Source: Polynucleobacter sp. MWH-UH19D
GTDB taxonomy: Bacteria; Pseudomonadota; Gammaproteobacteria; Burkholderiales; Burkholderiaceae
Direction of reading: 5' to 3'
NCBI RefSeq assembly: GCF_040409795.1
Contig: NZ_CP099571.1
Location: 868,001 to 932,000 of the forward strand
Length of the DNA: 64,000 nucleotides
Both the position numbers and the translations under genes were made by a program. Below the pieces are notes generated by a model, which worked only from the letters and a program-made list of their open reading frames with translations, did no database searches and had not been told where the DNA came from. Within the stretch, counting starts at the first letter, position 1. Every line of letters begins with the position of its first letter. Shown here piece after piece: positions 18,197 to 27,109 of this stretch.

Positions 18197-18748
18197 TTAG
18201 TTGGTACGTGAATTTTTTGACCCAAAAAATAGACTCAAAATATGTTCTTGACCCATGATGAGTTGCATACCTGCAAGCATTAAGTATGGCCAAATGATTA
18301 GCCAATACACAATTGACATGGCAAGTAGTCTTAAGGGGTTTGCTTGACCAAAGGATGCCATGGATGCCAAAAAGTGCTTGCCATGAAAGAGGCCTTCAAT
18401 ACCTGCCTCAAGATAATTTAAGCCTAAAACAATTACTATATAAATAAGTGATACCACAAAGAGCGATTTAACAATGCCATGGGCCTTATCAACCTTCACT
18501 GGATAAATTGCTTGCCCAATTAATAAGAACTTCGCAGTAATTCCTGCTTTTACTAAAGCGAAGCCAAAAATGCTGAGTGGAATAGGGCGCTCTTCAAGCA
18601 AAGTAGCCGCTAAAAATGCTAGAGCGCAAAACCATGTGCCCAAATAAAGAGTTAGAGCAAATGCTTTTTTTGCCTCATCTACTAATTTTTCTTTAAAACT
18701 TAATCTTGATGCATTGGCTTTTAAAGCGGTATTCATATCAGAATTCAA
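18197..18748 (-). CDS. Hypothetical inner-membrane protein, about four TM segments
   Basis: No family recognised. The 183-residue protein has hydrophobic stretches near residues 30-48, 58-78, 92-112 and 142-165, with a charged N-terminus (LSFKEKLVDEAKKAFALTLY). A second ATG at 18736 gives a start four codons later. It lies 10 bases upstream of the barrel protein and 10 bases downstream of trhP, all on the minus strand. Confidence 0.75.
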   Translation of the reverse strand: MNSDMNTALKANASRLSFKEKLVDEAKKAFALTLYLGTWFCALAFLAATLLEERPIPLSIFGFALVKAGITAKFLLIGQAIYPVKVDKAHGIVKSLFVVSLIYIVIVLGLNYLEAGIEGLFHGKHFLASMASFGQANPLRLLAMSIVYWLIIWPYLMLAGMQLIMGQEHILSLFFGSKNSRTN

Positions 18749-18758
18749 TCAATTCGAG

Positions 18759-20078
18759 TTAGGCATTGCAGCAAGATTCACTATTTGAGCAAGAGCTCAT
18801 TGTCTCAATGGGTGCAGGTTCATTGGTGTAGCGAGCAATATAAGCTTTGTTGCCTTTGAGTGCGAACTTAATCCAGACAAAGTGTCCAGATCCAGGTGCA
18901 ACGGATATTGGTTCGCCGTTGAGATTCCACATTTGATCTAGGACGATATCTTGATTGCCATTGGGTTCAATGATTTCTAGTTTGTCGCCAACTGAAAAGC
19001 GATTCTTGACATCAATCTTCACTCGTCCAGTTGCATGATCCACATCTAAGGTTTCACCGACATACAAACTTCTTCCGGATAAAGAATGACCTCGCATATA
19101 GAGTTGATACTCTTTGTCATGGTGGCGCTCATAAAAACCATCGGTGTAACCTCGGTTTGCTAGCCCCTCTAGGTTGCCCAATAATGTTGTATTAAATGGT
19201 TTGCCTGCCACGGCGTCATTGATTGCAGAGCGATAGGCTTGGCAGGTGCGTGCTACGTAGTAAGGTGATTTGGTGCGACCTTCAATTTTGAACGAGTCAA
19301 CACCCATCTTAGTCAGTCTCTCAATGTGCTCAATCGCGCGCAGATCCTTAGAGTTCATGATGTAGGTTCCGTGCTCATCTTCTTCCATTGGCATTAAATC
19401 ATCAGGTCGTCTTGCCTCCTGAAGTAGTACCACATCACCACTTTGATTTTGTTGTCCAGGCTTAACCTTGTAGTCCCACCGACAAGCATTGGTGCATGCC
19501 CCTTGATTGGAGTCACGATGAGACATGTAACCAGAGAGCAGGCAGCGTCCAGAGTAAGCAATGCATAAAGCACCATGAACAAAAACTTCTAATTCCATTT
19601 CAGGGCAGTCTTGGCGAACCTCTTCAATTTCATCGAATGACAGTTCTCGAGACAGAATTACTCGACTAATGCCAACTGAGCGCCAAAATTTAGCTGATGC
19701 CCCGTTTACCGTATTTGCTTGTACTGATAAATGAATCGGCATTTCTGGCCATGCCTCTCTAGCCATCATGATTAGCCCTGGGTCTGACATGATCAGTGCA
19801 TCAGGCTTGAGGGCAACTACAGGGGACATATCACGGATGTAGGTGCGTGTTTTTGCACCATGGGGCAGTAAATTTGAGACTAGGTAAAACTTTTTGCCTA
19901 ACTCGTGTGCAGTATCAATGCCTTGTTTTAAGACTTCAATTTTTCCAAAGTCGTTATTTCGAACGCGTAAGGAATAGCGTGGCTGTCCGGCATAAATCGC
20001 ATCTGCTCCAAAATCAAAAGCAGTCTGGAGCATTTGGAGGCTACCCGCTGGGGCAAGGAGTTCAGGCGTTTTTGTCAT
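18759..20078 (-). CDS. trhP: U32 peptidase-like tRNA hydroxylation protein TrhP
   Basis: TrhP (YegQ) is needed for prephenate-dependent 5-hydroxyuridine formation at tRNA position 34. The 439-residue protein starts MTKTPELLAPAGSLQMLQTA, the U32 family opening. It carries the signature EVFVHGALCIAYSGRCLLSG followed by NQGACTNACRWDY. The four cysteines of these two segments probably hold an iron-sulfur cluster. The C-terminal domain (about residues 330-420) is the small beta domain of the long U32 class. It is not a protease in the light of work on E. coli. Upstream 111 bases hold no clear site. Confidence 0.88.
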   Translation of the reverse strand: MTKTPELLAPAGSLQMLQTAFDFGADAIYAGQPRYSLRVRNNDFGKIEVLKQGIDTAHELGKKFYLVSNLLPHGAKTRTYIRDMSPVVALKPDALIMSDPGLIMMAREAWPEMPIHLSVQANTVNGASAKFWRSVGISRVILSRELSFDEIEEVRQDCPEMELEVFVHGALCIAYSGRCLLSGYMSHRDSNQGACTNACRWDYKVKPGQQNQSGDVVLLQEARRPDDLMPMEEDEHGTYIMNSKDLRAIEHIERLTKMGVDSFKIEGRTKSPYYVARTCQAYRSAINDAVAGKPFNTTLLGNLEGLANRGYTDGFYERHHDKEYQLYMRGHSLSGRSLYVGETLDVDHATGRVKIDVKNRFSVGDKLEIIEPNGNQDIVLDQMWNLNGEPISVAPGSGHFVWIKFALKGNKAYIARYTNEPAPIETMSSCSNSESCCNA

Positions 20079-20189
20079 TACGCCATTTTAATGCTTGATT
20101 AGGGTATTTGCCTGATCTCAAACCCGTCAAAATAGCACTTTAGGCATCAATGCAGAGGGTTTTCGCATACCCAAGGTTTTCTAGCGAGG

Positions 20190-21059
20190 CTACTCGTCAA
20201 CAATCGTGTTCTTTAATACGCCAATAGATTCAATCTCGATTTCGCAAATATCTCCAGCCTTCATAAAAACTGGAGGATTTCTGGCGTACCCAACCCCTGC
20301 GGGCGTTCCAGTGATCACCACATCGCCAGGCTCTAAAGTCATGCATTCAGTAATTAACATAATGGTCTCTGCAATACCCCAGAGAAAATCCTTGGTATTT
20401 GCATTCTGCATTACTTGACCATTTAAGCGTGATTGAATATTAAGACCATGGCAACCAGTAGGCAGTTCATCTGGCGTGACCAACCAAGGGCCAAATGCGC
20501 CAGTCTGATCAAAGTTCTTGCCGATAGTCCATTGAGTCGTTTTGCGTTGGTAGTCGCGGATGCTGCCATCGTTAAAAATACTATACCCAGCTACACAATC
20601 CAATGCAGTGTCTAGGGTGAGATGCCGTACTTTTTTGCCAACAACAAATGCAAGCTCCGCTTCGTAATCTAATTTGTCTGAAACGCGTGGTTTGATAATC
20701 GGACCTAAATGCGATGTTAGCGAGCTTGGGCCGCGCATAAAAAAACTAGGATATTCAGGCCTTGCATTGCCACCTTCTTTGGCGTGGTCGGCGTAATTGA
20801 GACCCATGCATACAATTTTTCCAGGTTTTTCAATAGGAGGCTTAAAGGAAATGGAGCTAGTATTGCCACGTATGGCACCGGAGTTATCAAGAGCGGTTTT
20901 AACCCGACTCAACAGCTCTTCATCGGCGATGATGGATTGCAGGTTATTTGGAATCTGGCTATCGGTAGCGCATAGGTTTACGAATTCATTAGCGCTTCCT
21001 TTAATCATTGCCCCAACGCTTTCAGTGCCATCTGAATTCCGATAAGCAAATAACCTCAT
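20190..21059 (-). CDS. Fumarylacetoacetate hydrolase-family protein
   Basis: A 289-residue FAH-superfamily enzyme, probably a hydrolase or decarboxylase of a 2-oxo or acylpyruvate compound. The metal site reads as KIVCMGLNYADHAKEGG, then the DYEAELAFVVGKK segment and SIFNDGSIRDYQRKTTQWTIGKNFDQTGAFGPW. The C-terminal part carries VITGTPAGVGYARNPP. The N-terminal 80 residues form the usual small domain. It is divergent from the ThDP-dependent enzyme at 21206, so the two may share a 146-base control region. The substrate is unknown. Confidence 0.88.
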   Translation of the reverse strand: MRLFAYRNSDGTESVGAMIKGSANEFVNLCATDSQIPNNLQSIIADEELLSRVKTALDNSGAIRGNTSSISFKPPIEKPGKIVCMGLNYADHAKEGGNARPEYPSFFMRGPSSLTSHLGPIIKPRVSDKLDYEAELAFVVGKKVRHLTLDTALDCVAGYSIFNDGSIRDYQRKTTQWTIGKNFDQTGAFGPWLVTPDELPTGCHGLNIQSRLNGQVMQNANTKDFLWGIAETIMLITECMTLEPGDVVITGTPAGVGYARNPPVFMKAGDICEIEIESIGVLKNTIVDE

Positions 21060-21205
21060 GTGATTGTCCCCAATTGGATTAATTTATTTTTTGATCTTTA
21101 AAAGTATATGCCAGGCAAAGCGTAAATAAATGCCCAAAAGGCAAAGTGTGATAATTTGCCATAAAGTCAGCAGACTTCTAAAAGAAGACAAAAGAAGGCA
21201 AAAGT

Positions 21206-22864
21206 ATGGAGACATCAGGTAAGCCGCTAAATGGCGGCCAAATTTTGGCAAATGCTCTGGTAAGGCAGGGTGTGGATTTAGCCTTTGGCGTTCCTGGTGA
21301 AAGTTTTTTGCCATTGTTAAACGGCTTGGTTGATCATCCCCAATTCCAATTTATTACCTGTCGTCAAGAGGGCGGTGCTGCATACATGGCAGAAGCCTAT
21401 GGGAAATTGACGGGTAAGCCAGGCGTCATCATGGTTACACGTGGACCTGGGGCATCCAATGCGATGGTTGGGGTTCATACCGCATATCAAGACTCTACCC
21501 CAATGGTTTTATTGGTTGGCCAAGTTGGTACGGATATGGTGGAGCGTGAGGCGTTTCAGGAAATTGACTACCGTCGTATGTATTCTGAATGCGCAAAATG
21601 GGTGGGAAGCATCGATCGCGTGGATCGCATTGACGAATTTGTTTCCCATGCGTTTCATGTGGCACAAGCGGGTAGAAAGGGGCCGGTAGTTCTGGCCTTA
21701 CCAGAAGATGTGCTTTATATGACTGGAGAGGAACATCCAGTTGCCCCAGCACATATTGTTCAGCCAGGCTTGGATGTAAACGCATTTAATCAAGCCATGC
21801 AAGTTTTTGCCAACGCCAAACGCCCAATGATTATTGCTGGTGGTGGAAATTGGAATCGCGCAGCCTGCGATAAGCTTTCTGCTTGGGCAAATCAAGAAGG
21901 TGTGCCTGTTGCTACCAGTTTTCGCTCACAAGATCTCGTTGATAACCTTGATGCCATCTTTGCTGGTGACTTGGGTATTGGTGCCAATCCGGCATTAGTG
22001 AAACGTGTGCAGAGTGCTGATGTGTTGCTGGTTATTGGAGAGCGCCTCGGCGAAATGACAACTGCAGGCTATAGCGTATTCAAGGTTCCAAAAGTAAACA
22101 ATACTTTGATACACGTTCATTCAGGCTCAGAAGAATTAGGTCGCGTTTATCGACCTGACTTCGCACTCAATTGCAGTCCAGAAAATTTTTGCTCTGCTTT
22201 GAGTGCAATCAAGATGCATGGCAATTATGACTCTAATGCAGGAAAAGCATCTCATGCTGAATACCTTGCCTTTGCTAGTCCAGTTACTGTGCCTGGAGAT
22301 CTGCAATTAGCGCAAATCATGAGCTCTCTACAAGATTCCATTCCTCGTGATTCGATAGTGACCAATGGCGCAGGAAACTTTGCAACATGGGTGCATCGTT
22401 TTTATCCCTATGGGCCATTTAAAACGCAGTTAGCTCCCGCAAACGGATCGATGGGTTATGGCTTGCCAGCTGCTATAGCGGCAAAAATTGTTCATCCAGA
22501 TAAGGCGGTGATCGCAGTTTGTGGTGATGGTGACTTTATGATGAACTGCCAAGAGTTAGCAACGGCAGCTCGATACGATGCGTTTCCAATTATCTTTGTT
22601 GTGAATAACAACATGCTAGGAACTATTCGGATGCATCAGGAACGAGAATTTAAGTCTCGCGTCATAGCTACTGGATTAACAAATCCTGATTTTGTGAAAT
22701 TCTCGGATAGCTTTGGTATTCCAGGTTTCAGGGTTACTAAAACAGAAGAATTTGCAGCTGCATTTACCAAAGCACTTGAAAGCAAAAAGGGTGCCCTCAT
22801 TGAGTTGATCTTAGATCAAGAGGTAATATCCCCTAGCAAGTTACTCTCTCAATTGGGTAAATAA
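21206..22864 (+). CDS. Thiamine-diphosphate-dependent enzyme, acetolactate-synthase-like
   Basis: The 552-residue protein has the ThDP fold in three domains. The catalytic Glu is in TCRQEGGAAYMAEAYGKLTG, the central domain follows, and the C-terminal ThDP-Mg motif runs from CGDGDFMMNCQELATAARYD to VVNNN. It resembles IlvB-type synthases, but no small regulatory subunit follows. Similar stand-alone genes are catabolic decarboxylases or ligases (oxalyl-CoA decarboxylase, sulfopyruvate or benzoylformate types). The exact reaction is therefore open. It is read divergently from the FAH gene and ends at a hairpin terminator shared with the TctC gene. A GAAGG ribosome site precedes the ATG. Confidence 0.82.
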   Translation: METSGKPLNGGQILANALVRQGVDLAFGVPGESFLPLLNGLVDHPQFQFITCRQEGGAAYMAEAYGKLTGKPGVIMVTRGPGASNAMVGVHTAYQDSTPMVLLVGQVGTDMVEREAFQEIDYRRMYSECAKWVGSIDRVDRIDEFVSHAFHVAQAGRKGPVVLALPEDVLYMTGEEHPVAPAHIVQPGLDVNAFNQAMQVFANAKRPMIIAGGGNWNRAACDKLSAWANQEGVPVATSFRSQDLVDNLDAIFAGDLGIGANPALVKRVQSADVLLVIGERLGEMTTAGYSVFKVPKVNNTLIHVHSGSEELGRVYRPDFALNCSPENFCSALSAIKMHGNYDSNAGKASHAEYLAFASPVTVPGDLQLAQIMSSLQDSIPRDSIVTNGAGNFATWVHRFYPYGPFKTQLAPANGSMGYGLPAAIAAKIVHPDKAVIAVCGDGDFMMNCQELATAARYDAFPIIFVVNNNMLGTIRMHQEREFKSRVIATGLTNPDFVKFSDSFGIPGFRVTKTEEFAAAFTKALESKKGALIELILDQEVISPSKLLSQLGK

Positions 22865-22888
22865 AAAAGAGGGCAGTGAGCCCTCTTA
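22862..22888 (-). terminator. Terminator for the TctC-family gene
   Basis: AAGAGGGC (22867-22874) pairs perfectly with GCCCTCTT (22880-22887) around a 5-base loop. Read on the minus strand it is followed by a run of six T (complement of 22863-22868), so it ends the minus-strand TctC gene. The plus-strand ThDP gene may use the same stem less well. Confidence 0.8.
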
Positions 22889-22926
22889 TGATTTGACAGT
22901 TAATGGTCAGATGCGCAAGAAGATTG

Positions 22927-23958
22927 CTAGTCAACCTTTGCGCCAGAGTCTTTTACAACCTTAGTCCATTTAGCGATTTCATTTTTAATAAAAGCAGAGA
23001 ACTGGGTAGGAGTATTGCCAACCGGTTGCGCACCCATTGCTAAATATTTTTCTCTTACAGATGGACTATTGATTGCCGCCATGAGTGTGACACTATCTTT
23101 GTTGAGAATATCCGCTGGCATATTCGCTGGCCCAACAACGCCAAACCACGAGGTTGCCTCATAACCAGGTAGATTGGCTGCCTCGGCAATCGTTGGCAAA
23201 TCAGGAAATGCTGGCGAACGTTTTGCGCTAGTTACCGCTAATGCCTTCAAGCGTCCTGCGCGAATATAGTTAATTGAAGATGGCAGGTTATCAAACATGA
23301 TATCGACGTTACCTGCCATAAGATCTGTTACAGCAGGGGGGCTTCCCTTATACGGTAAATGCACCATGTATGTTTTCGTCATGGATTTAAAGAGCTCGCC
23401 TGCCATGTGTATGGAGGTACCGTTACCACTCGATGCCATATTTACTTTGCCGGGATTGGCTTTTGCATAGGCAATTAAGTCGTTAACAGTGTTGATATTG
23501 TTCTTGGCGGCGAATTCTGGATTTAATACGAGAACATTTGGCAATTCAGCCACTAAAGAAATAGGTGTGAAATCCTTGATTGGATCAAATGGAAGCTTTC
23601 CACCGCCTTGTGTATAGAGCGGTAAATTGATTCCATGGGTACCCACTGAAGCCATGAGCCATGTGTAACCATCGGGCGCAGCTTTAGAAACAATTTCTGC
23701 GCCGATATTCCCGCCAGCTCCAGGCTTGTTATCAATTACTACGTTCCATTTGGCGGTGTTTAATAGTTCGTTTTGCAGCGGTCTTGCAATATTGTCAGTG
23801 GCACCGCCAGCTGGAAACGGCACAATAAAACGAATGGGCTTATTTGGATAATCGGATTGCGCAAAAGTGGGTCCAGTATTAACAAGTAAGGACGCTGTGA
23901 GAATGGTGAGTACTTTGCTTGTTAGGCCGAGAGCTTTAGATAAGCTGCTTTGTAACAT
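22927..23958 (-). CDS. Bug/TctC-family periplasmic solute-binding protein
   Basis: A tripartite tricarboxylate transporter-type receptor. The 343-residue protein has a signal peptide ending near TFAQS, then the family start [20 protein letters not shown] with the Bug-family FPAGG loop. The later segments are [17 protein letters not shown] and [24 protein letters not shown] ribosome site precedes the ATG. No TctA or TctB membrane genes are adjacent, which is common for the many orphan Bug proteins of Burkholderiales. Ligand is probably a carboxylic acid; unknown which. Confidence 0.9.
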   Translation of the reverse strand: MLQSSLSKALGLTSKVLTILTASLLVNTGPTFAQSDYPNKPIRFIVPFPAGGATDNIARPLQNELLNTAKWNVVIDNKPGAGGNIGAEIVSKAAPDGYTWLMASVGTHGINLPLYTQGGGKLPFDPIKDFTPISLVAELPNVLVLNPEFAAKNNINTVNDLIAYAKANPGKVNMASSGNGTSIHMAGELFKSMTKTYMVHLPYKGSPPAVTDLMAGNVDIMFDNLPSSINYIRAGRLKALAVTSAKRSPAFPDLPTIAEAANLPGYEATSWFGVVGPANMPADILNKDSVTLMAAINSPSVREKYLAMGAQPVGNTPTQFSAFIKNEIAKWTKVVKDSGAKVD

Positions 23959-24076
23959 GGTTGTCTCCTATTATTAACTTCATTCTGATGATGATTTGTA
24001 ATAGCTTGATAAAGCATAACAGACACCCATCAAGAATCTGCGCTCAGTTCATCTTAAAAGGAGAGGTATAAAAACG

Positions 24077-24104
24077 AAAACCCCCAGATTTCTCTGAGGG
24101 TTTT
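24077..24104 (-). terminator. Terminator after tRNA-Asn
   Basis: Read on the minus strand, AAAACCC-TCAGA pairs with TCTGG-GGGTTTT (one U-G pair) around GAAA, and T-rich sequence follows. It lies 7 bases after the tRNA CCA end. Confidence 0.75.
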
Positions 24105-24110
24105 GGTATT

Positions 24111-24186
24111 TGGCTCCTCGACCTGGGCTCGAACCAGGGACCTACGGATTAACAGTCCGGCGCTCTACCGACTGAGCTATCGAGGA
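24111..24186 (-). tRNA. tRNA-Asn(GUU)
   Basis: On the minus strand TCCTCGA at the 5' end pairs with TCGAGGA at the 3' end, then G and encoded CCA (24113-24111). The D arm TAGCTCAGTCGGTAGAGC, the anticodon loop CTGTTAA (anticodon GTT) and the TPsiC arm GGTTCGAGCCC are all clear. Total 76 bases. Confidence 0.97.
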
Positions 24187-24196
24187 ATAAGCCGAT

Positions 24197-24205
24197 ATTA
24201 TAGCA
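24197..24205 (-). promoter_or_regulatory. Extended -10 promoter of tRNA-Asn
   Basis: On the minus strand the site reads TGCTATAAT, a perfect extended -10 element, with TATAAT at 24202-24197. A start about 7 bases later falls some 4 bases before the tRNA 5' end. No good -35 is seen. It lies within 11 bases of the thiD start codon on the other strand. Confidence 0.65.
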
Positions 24206-24207
24206 AG

Positions 24208-25089
24208 ATGGAAACACTTCTCCCCACTTCTGTACAGATTCCCAAGGTGCTAACCATTGCTGGTTCTGATAGCGGCGGTGGAGCAGGCCTTCAGGCGGAC
24301 CTCAAGGTAATTACTGCCTTAGGCGGCTACGGGATGTCTGTGATTACCGCCATTACGGCACAGAATACGCTGGGAGTTACACGGATTCAGGATGTGGATC
24401 TAGATGTAGTTGAGTCTCAGATCGATGCGGTTATATCGGATATTGGTGTTGATATCGTTAAGATTGGGATGCTGGCTAGCCCTGAAATCGTGCAAACAGT
24501 AGCAAAAACTTTACGTAAATATGGGTCTAAAAAAGTAGTTTTAGATCCCGTATTACGTGCTACCTCTGGCGCTAGTCTAGGTGGCGATGACACTGCGCAA
24601 GCAATTATTAAAGAGCTGTTTCCACTGGCTTTCTTGGTCACTCCAAACATGGATGAAGCATCCTTATTGTTGGGCCGTGATATTGCGAGTCCTGATGAAT
24701 TTAAATCAGCCGCGCAAGAACTATTAGATCTGGGCTCACAGTCTGTTCTCATTAAGGGAGGGCATCTTGATCGTGCCCATACACAAATTACCGATTACTT
24801 AATGTGGCGGACTAATGAAGATGATCTTGAGGTTGTGCAGTCTAAAGAGTTCAAGCATTATCGCGTCAATACTGCAAACACCCATGGTACGGGTTGCTCA
24901 TTGGCATCTGCAATAGCGACTTACCTCGCAGCTGGTCATGACTTATCTCATGCAGTTGCTAAAGGAATTGCATATGTGGAAGCCGGACTTGAAGCAGGTC
25001 GTTTTTTGAGTATAGGTGAGGGCCCAGGACCCTTATGGCATATGCACGATTTTTACCCAACTGCTTTATTGGATGAGAAAAAAAGCTAG
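24208..25089 (+). CDS. thiD: Hydroxymethylpyrimidine (phosphate) kinase
   Basis: ThiD phosphorylates HMP and HMP-P to HMP-PP for thiamine synthesis. The ATG at 24208 is chosen because the open frame further upstream runs backwards over tRNA-Asn. The 293-residue protein has the ribokinase-like start VLTIAGSDSGGGAGLQADLK, the substrate-site MLASPEIVQTV, and the anion-hole motif NTHGTGCSLASAIA near residue 230, with the catalytic Asp/Cys region. It faces the thi operon on the other strand, 26 bases from the end of thiE. Its promoter must lie within or beyond tRNA-Asn, so its leader would be antisense to that tRNA. Confidence 0.95.
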   Translation: METLLPTSVQIPKVLTIAGSDSGGGAGLQADLKVITALGGYGMSVITAITAQNTLGVTRIQDVDLDVVESQIDAVISDIGVDIVKIGMLASPEIVQTVAKTLRKYGSKKVVLDPVLRATSGASLGGDDTAQAIIKELFPLAFLVTPNMDEASLLLGRDIASPDEFKSAAQELLDLGSQSVLIKGGHLDRAHTQITDYLMWRTNEDDLEVVQSKEFKHYRVNTANTHGTGCSLASAIATYLAAGHDLSHAVAKGIAYVEAGLEAGRFLSIGEGPGPLWHMHDFYPTALLDEKKS

Positions 25090-25115
25090 CCTATTGTGAT
25101 TGCGACGCGGATGAA

Positions 25116-26042
25116 TTAGGCGCGCATCAACTCTTGTAAATGTTTTACAGCCGCCTTGGGGTCATTGGCTTGAGTGATGGCACGCACAACCGCAATAGAG
25201 CCAACACCACTTTTAGCCACTGCATGAATACTTTCTTGATCAATACCCCCGATGGCTACCAATGGGTAATGACTCATGAGTTTGGCGTATTGATATAGCC
25301 TACCTAAGCCTTGGGGTGCAGTAGGCATTTGCTTTAGATTGGTTGGAAAGACTGCTCCCATAGCGATATAACTGGGACAAAAGCGATCTGCAATCACCAT
25401 TTCTGCATAGCCATGGGTGCTTATACCCAATCTAAGTCCAGCGGATCGGATTTGCTCAAGATCAGCATGCTCCAAATCTTCTTGGCCGAGATGAACGCCG
25501 TATGCTTGCGCATCAATCGCTTCTTCCCAGTAATCATTAATGAATAACAAAGTTTTACTACCTTCAGTAGCCTTAACAGCTTCTTTAATTTGTTTTCTGA
25601 TCTTGTATCGATCTTCAGACTTAAAGCGCAATTGAACAGTGGGTAACTCAGCTTCCACCATGCGCTTTACCCAATCTGCATCTGGCATGACACCATAAAG
25701 ACCTAAACGCTTGGGGCACTCCTTAAATGCCTTCGGGTTCATGTTCCGAGTCCATGGCAACAAATCAAAGTGCTCTGGTCTGCTTGGCCACTTAAACGGA
25801 TTAAAGCCGCCATCCTGAATGGTCATCCGTGACCAAGCTTTGCCCAGCGTTTTCGCATCGGGTTCTATAAAACCCATCTCAATTGCAGCTAGAGCACCTG
25901 CGAGTTCGTAATGATCTGTAGCGAGTTCATTGTCTATGCGAGGCGGTGGAGAGCTAATGGAATAGCTTGGGATTGGCAAACACAACTCATCATGGCGATG
26001 CGCCGCAATAATTTGGTCTGCTAAATCTCGTATTAAGCTCAT
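25116..26042 (-). CDS. thiE: Thiamine-phosphate synthase with N-terminal extension
   Basis: ThiE joins HMP-PP and thiazole phosphate into thiamine phosphate. The catalytic TIM barrel begins near residue 112 (RLGLYGVMPDADWVKRM). It shows VQLRFKSED, the FINDYWEEAIDAQAYGVHLG loop with its conserved Asp, LGISTHG and the phosphate-binding end VAIGGI and GSIAVVRAI. About 110 residues precede it, including HYELAGALAAIEMGFIEPDA and DGGFNPFKWPSRPEHFDLLP, with no function I can name. Typical ThiE is about 210 residues, so this is a two-part protein. It is the last gene of thiC-thiO-thiS-thiG-thiE, 18 bases after thiG. Confidence 0.9.
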   Translation of the reverse strand: MSLIRDLADQIIAAHRHDELCLPIPSYSISSPPPRIDNELATDHYELAGALAAIEMGFIEPDAKTLGKAWSRMTIQDGGFNPFKWPSRPEHFDLLPWTRNMNPKAFKECPKRLGLYGVMPDADWVKRMVEAELPTVQLRFKSEDRYKIRKQIKEAVKATEGSKTLLFINDYWEEAIDAQAYGVHLGQEDLEHADLEQIRSAGLRLGISTHGYAEMVIADRFCPSYIAMGAVFPTNLKQMPTAPQGLGRLYQYAKLMSHYPLVAIGGIDQESIHAVAKSGVGSIAVVRAITQANDPKAAVKHLQELMRA

Positions 26043-26060
26043 CTAATTACCTTTAATTCC

Positions 26061-26879
26061 TTAGCTTTGGTGCCAAAAGGGGGTACCAACGAGCGGGGTG
26101 CTAGCTTGCGCAGATGTTTGAGGTTTCATGGCGCCAGATAGGAAGGCGCTTCGCCCGGCATGGGTGGCCATGGTAAACGCCTTTGCCATCGCAACAGGGT
26201 CTTCTGAAAGAGCTACTGCAGTATTGAGTAAGACGCCATCAAATCCCCATTCCATCACGCTACAGGCATGAGATGGCAAGCCAAGACCAGCATCAACAAT
26301 CAGAGCGACCTGGATACGATCACGCAACAGTTTCATTGCATAAGGATTGAGCGGCCCCTGTCCAGTGCCAATTGGGGCAGCCCATGGCATGATAGCCTGA
26401 CAACCAGCATCTACCAAACGTTGGCACAAAATTAAGTCTTCAGTACAGTAGGGCAATACCTTGAAGCCATCTTTAATTAATGTTTCAGCTGTTTGAACTA
26501 AACGCAGGGTATCTGGTTGCAAGGTGTAGTCATCGCCAATGAGCTCTAACTTAATCCAATTCGTTTCGAATACTTCACGTGCCATCTGAGCGGTTGTGAT
26601 GACTTCTTGTGGACTATGACAGCCTGCCGTGTTTGGTAATACTGGAACAGCCATTTTTTTTAGCAAATCCCAAAAGCCACTGTGTGCTTCAGCGGTGCTG
26701 GAACCTTGGCGACGTAGGCTTACCGTAATCATCGCAGGATTGGCGGCAAGCACAGCATTTTCCAAAATCTGCGGTGAAGGATAGCGAGAAGTGCCTAAGA
26801 GCAAGCGACTAGCAAAGCTCTCACCGTACAAAACTAGTGGATCAGCATGATTCATTTGGCTGGGTAGTGGCGCTGTCAT
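26061..26879 (-). CDS. thiG: Thiazole synthase
   Basis: ThiG builds the thiazole phosphate from deoxyxylulose phosphate, dehydroglycine and ThiS thiocarboxylate. The 272-residue protein shows SRLLLGTSRYPSPQILENAV, the MITVSLRR strand, LPNTAGCHSPQEVITTAQMA, and the phosphate-binding end ALIVDAGLGLPSHACSVMEW and DGVLLNTAVALSEDPVAMA. It sits between thiS and thiE. The presence of thiO means the glycine-oxidase route supplies dehydroglycine, rather than ThiH. Confidence 0.95.
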   Translation of the reverse strand: MTAPLPSQMNHADPLVLYGESFASRLLLGTSRYPSPQILENAVLAANPAMITVSLRRQGSSTAEAHSGFWDLLKKMAVPVLPNTAGCHSPQEVITTAQMAREVFETNWIKLELIGDDYTLQPDTLRLVQTAETLIKDGFKVLPYCTEDLILCQRLVDAGCQAIMPWAAPIGTGQGPLNPYAMKLLRDRIQVALIVDAGLGLPSHACSVMEWGFDGVLLNTAVALSEDPVAMAKAFTMATHAGRSAFLSGAMKPQTSAQASTPLVGTPFWHQS

Positions 26880-26911
26880 AACTTTGAGATTTGGTACGTT
26901 AGTAAATGGAC

Positions 26912-27109
26912 CTAGCCGCCTGTAACTGGGGCAATCACTTCAATTTGATCGTTTTCATTTAGAGCATGCAGAGCATATTGTGACTTCGGAATAAAGTTTA
27001 AATTCACTGCGACCGCAAAAGGCGGCTTCGCATTAATTAAGTTGAGTACATCTGCAATCATGCTCTGTGAGGGTAATTCATATTCGATTTGATTAACGAT
27101 TATGCGCAT
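26912..27109 (-). CDS. thiS: Sulfur carrier protein ThiS
   Basis: A 65-residue ubiquitin-like sulfur carrier that ends in the required Gly-Gly (APVTGG). Its C-terminal glycine is adenylated and thiocarboxylated to donate sulfur to ThiG. The start ATG lies 10 bases inside the 3' end of thiO, which suggests translational coupling. No ThiF or MoeB-type activating enzyme is present in this window. Confidence 0.93.
   Translation of the reverse strand: MRIIVNQIEYELPSQSMIADVLNLINAKPPFAVAVNLNFIPKSQYALHALNENDQIEVIAPVTGG

Noticed and set aside
21060..21205. Operator or promoter sites in the gap between the FAH gene and the ThDP gene.
   Set aside because: Only short GCC/GGC-type partial repeats are seen; no convincing -35/-10 pair or dyad.
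24103..24207. An upstream start for thiD at 24103.
   Set aside because: The extra 35 codons read across tRNA-Asn in antisense and have no similarity to ThiD.
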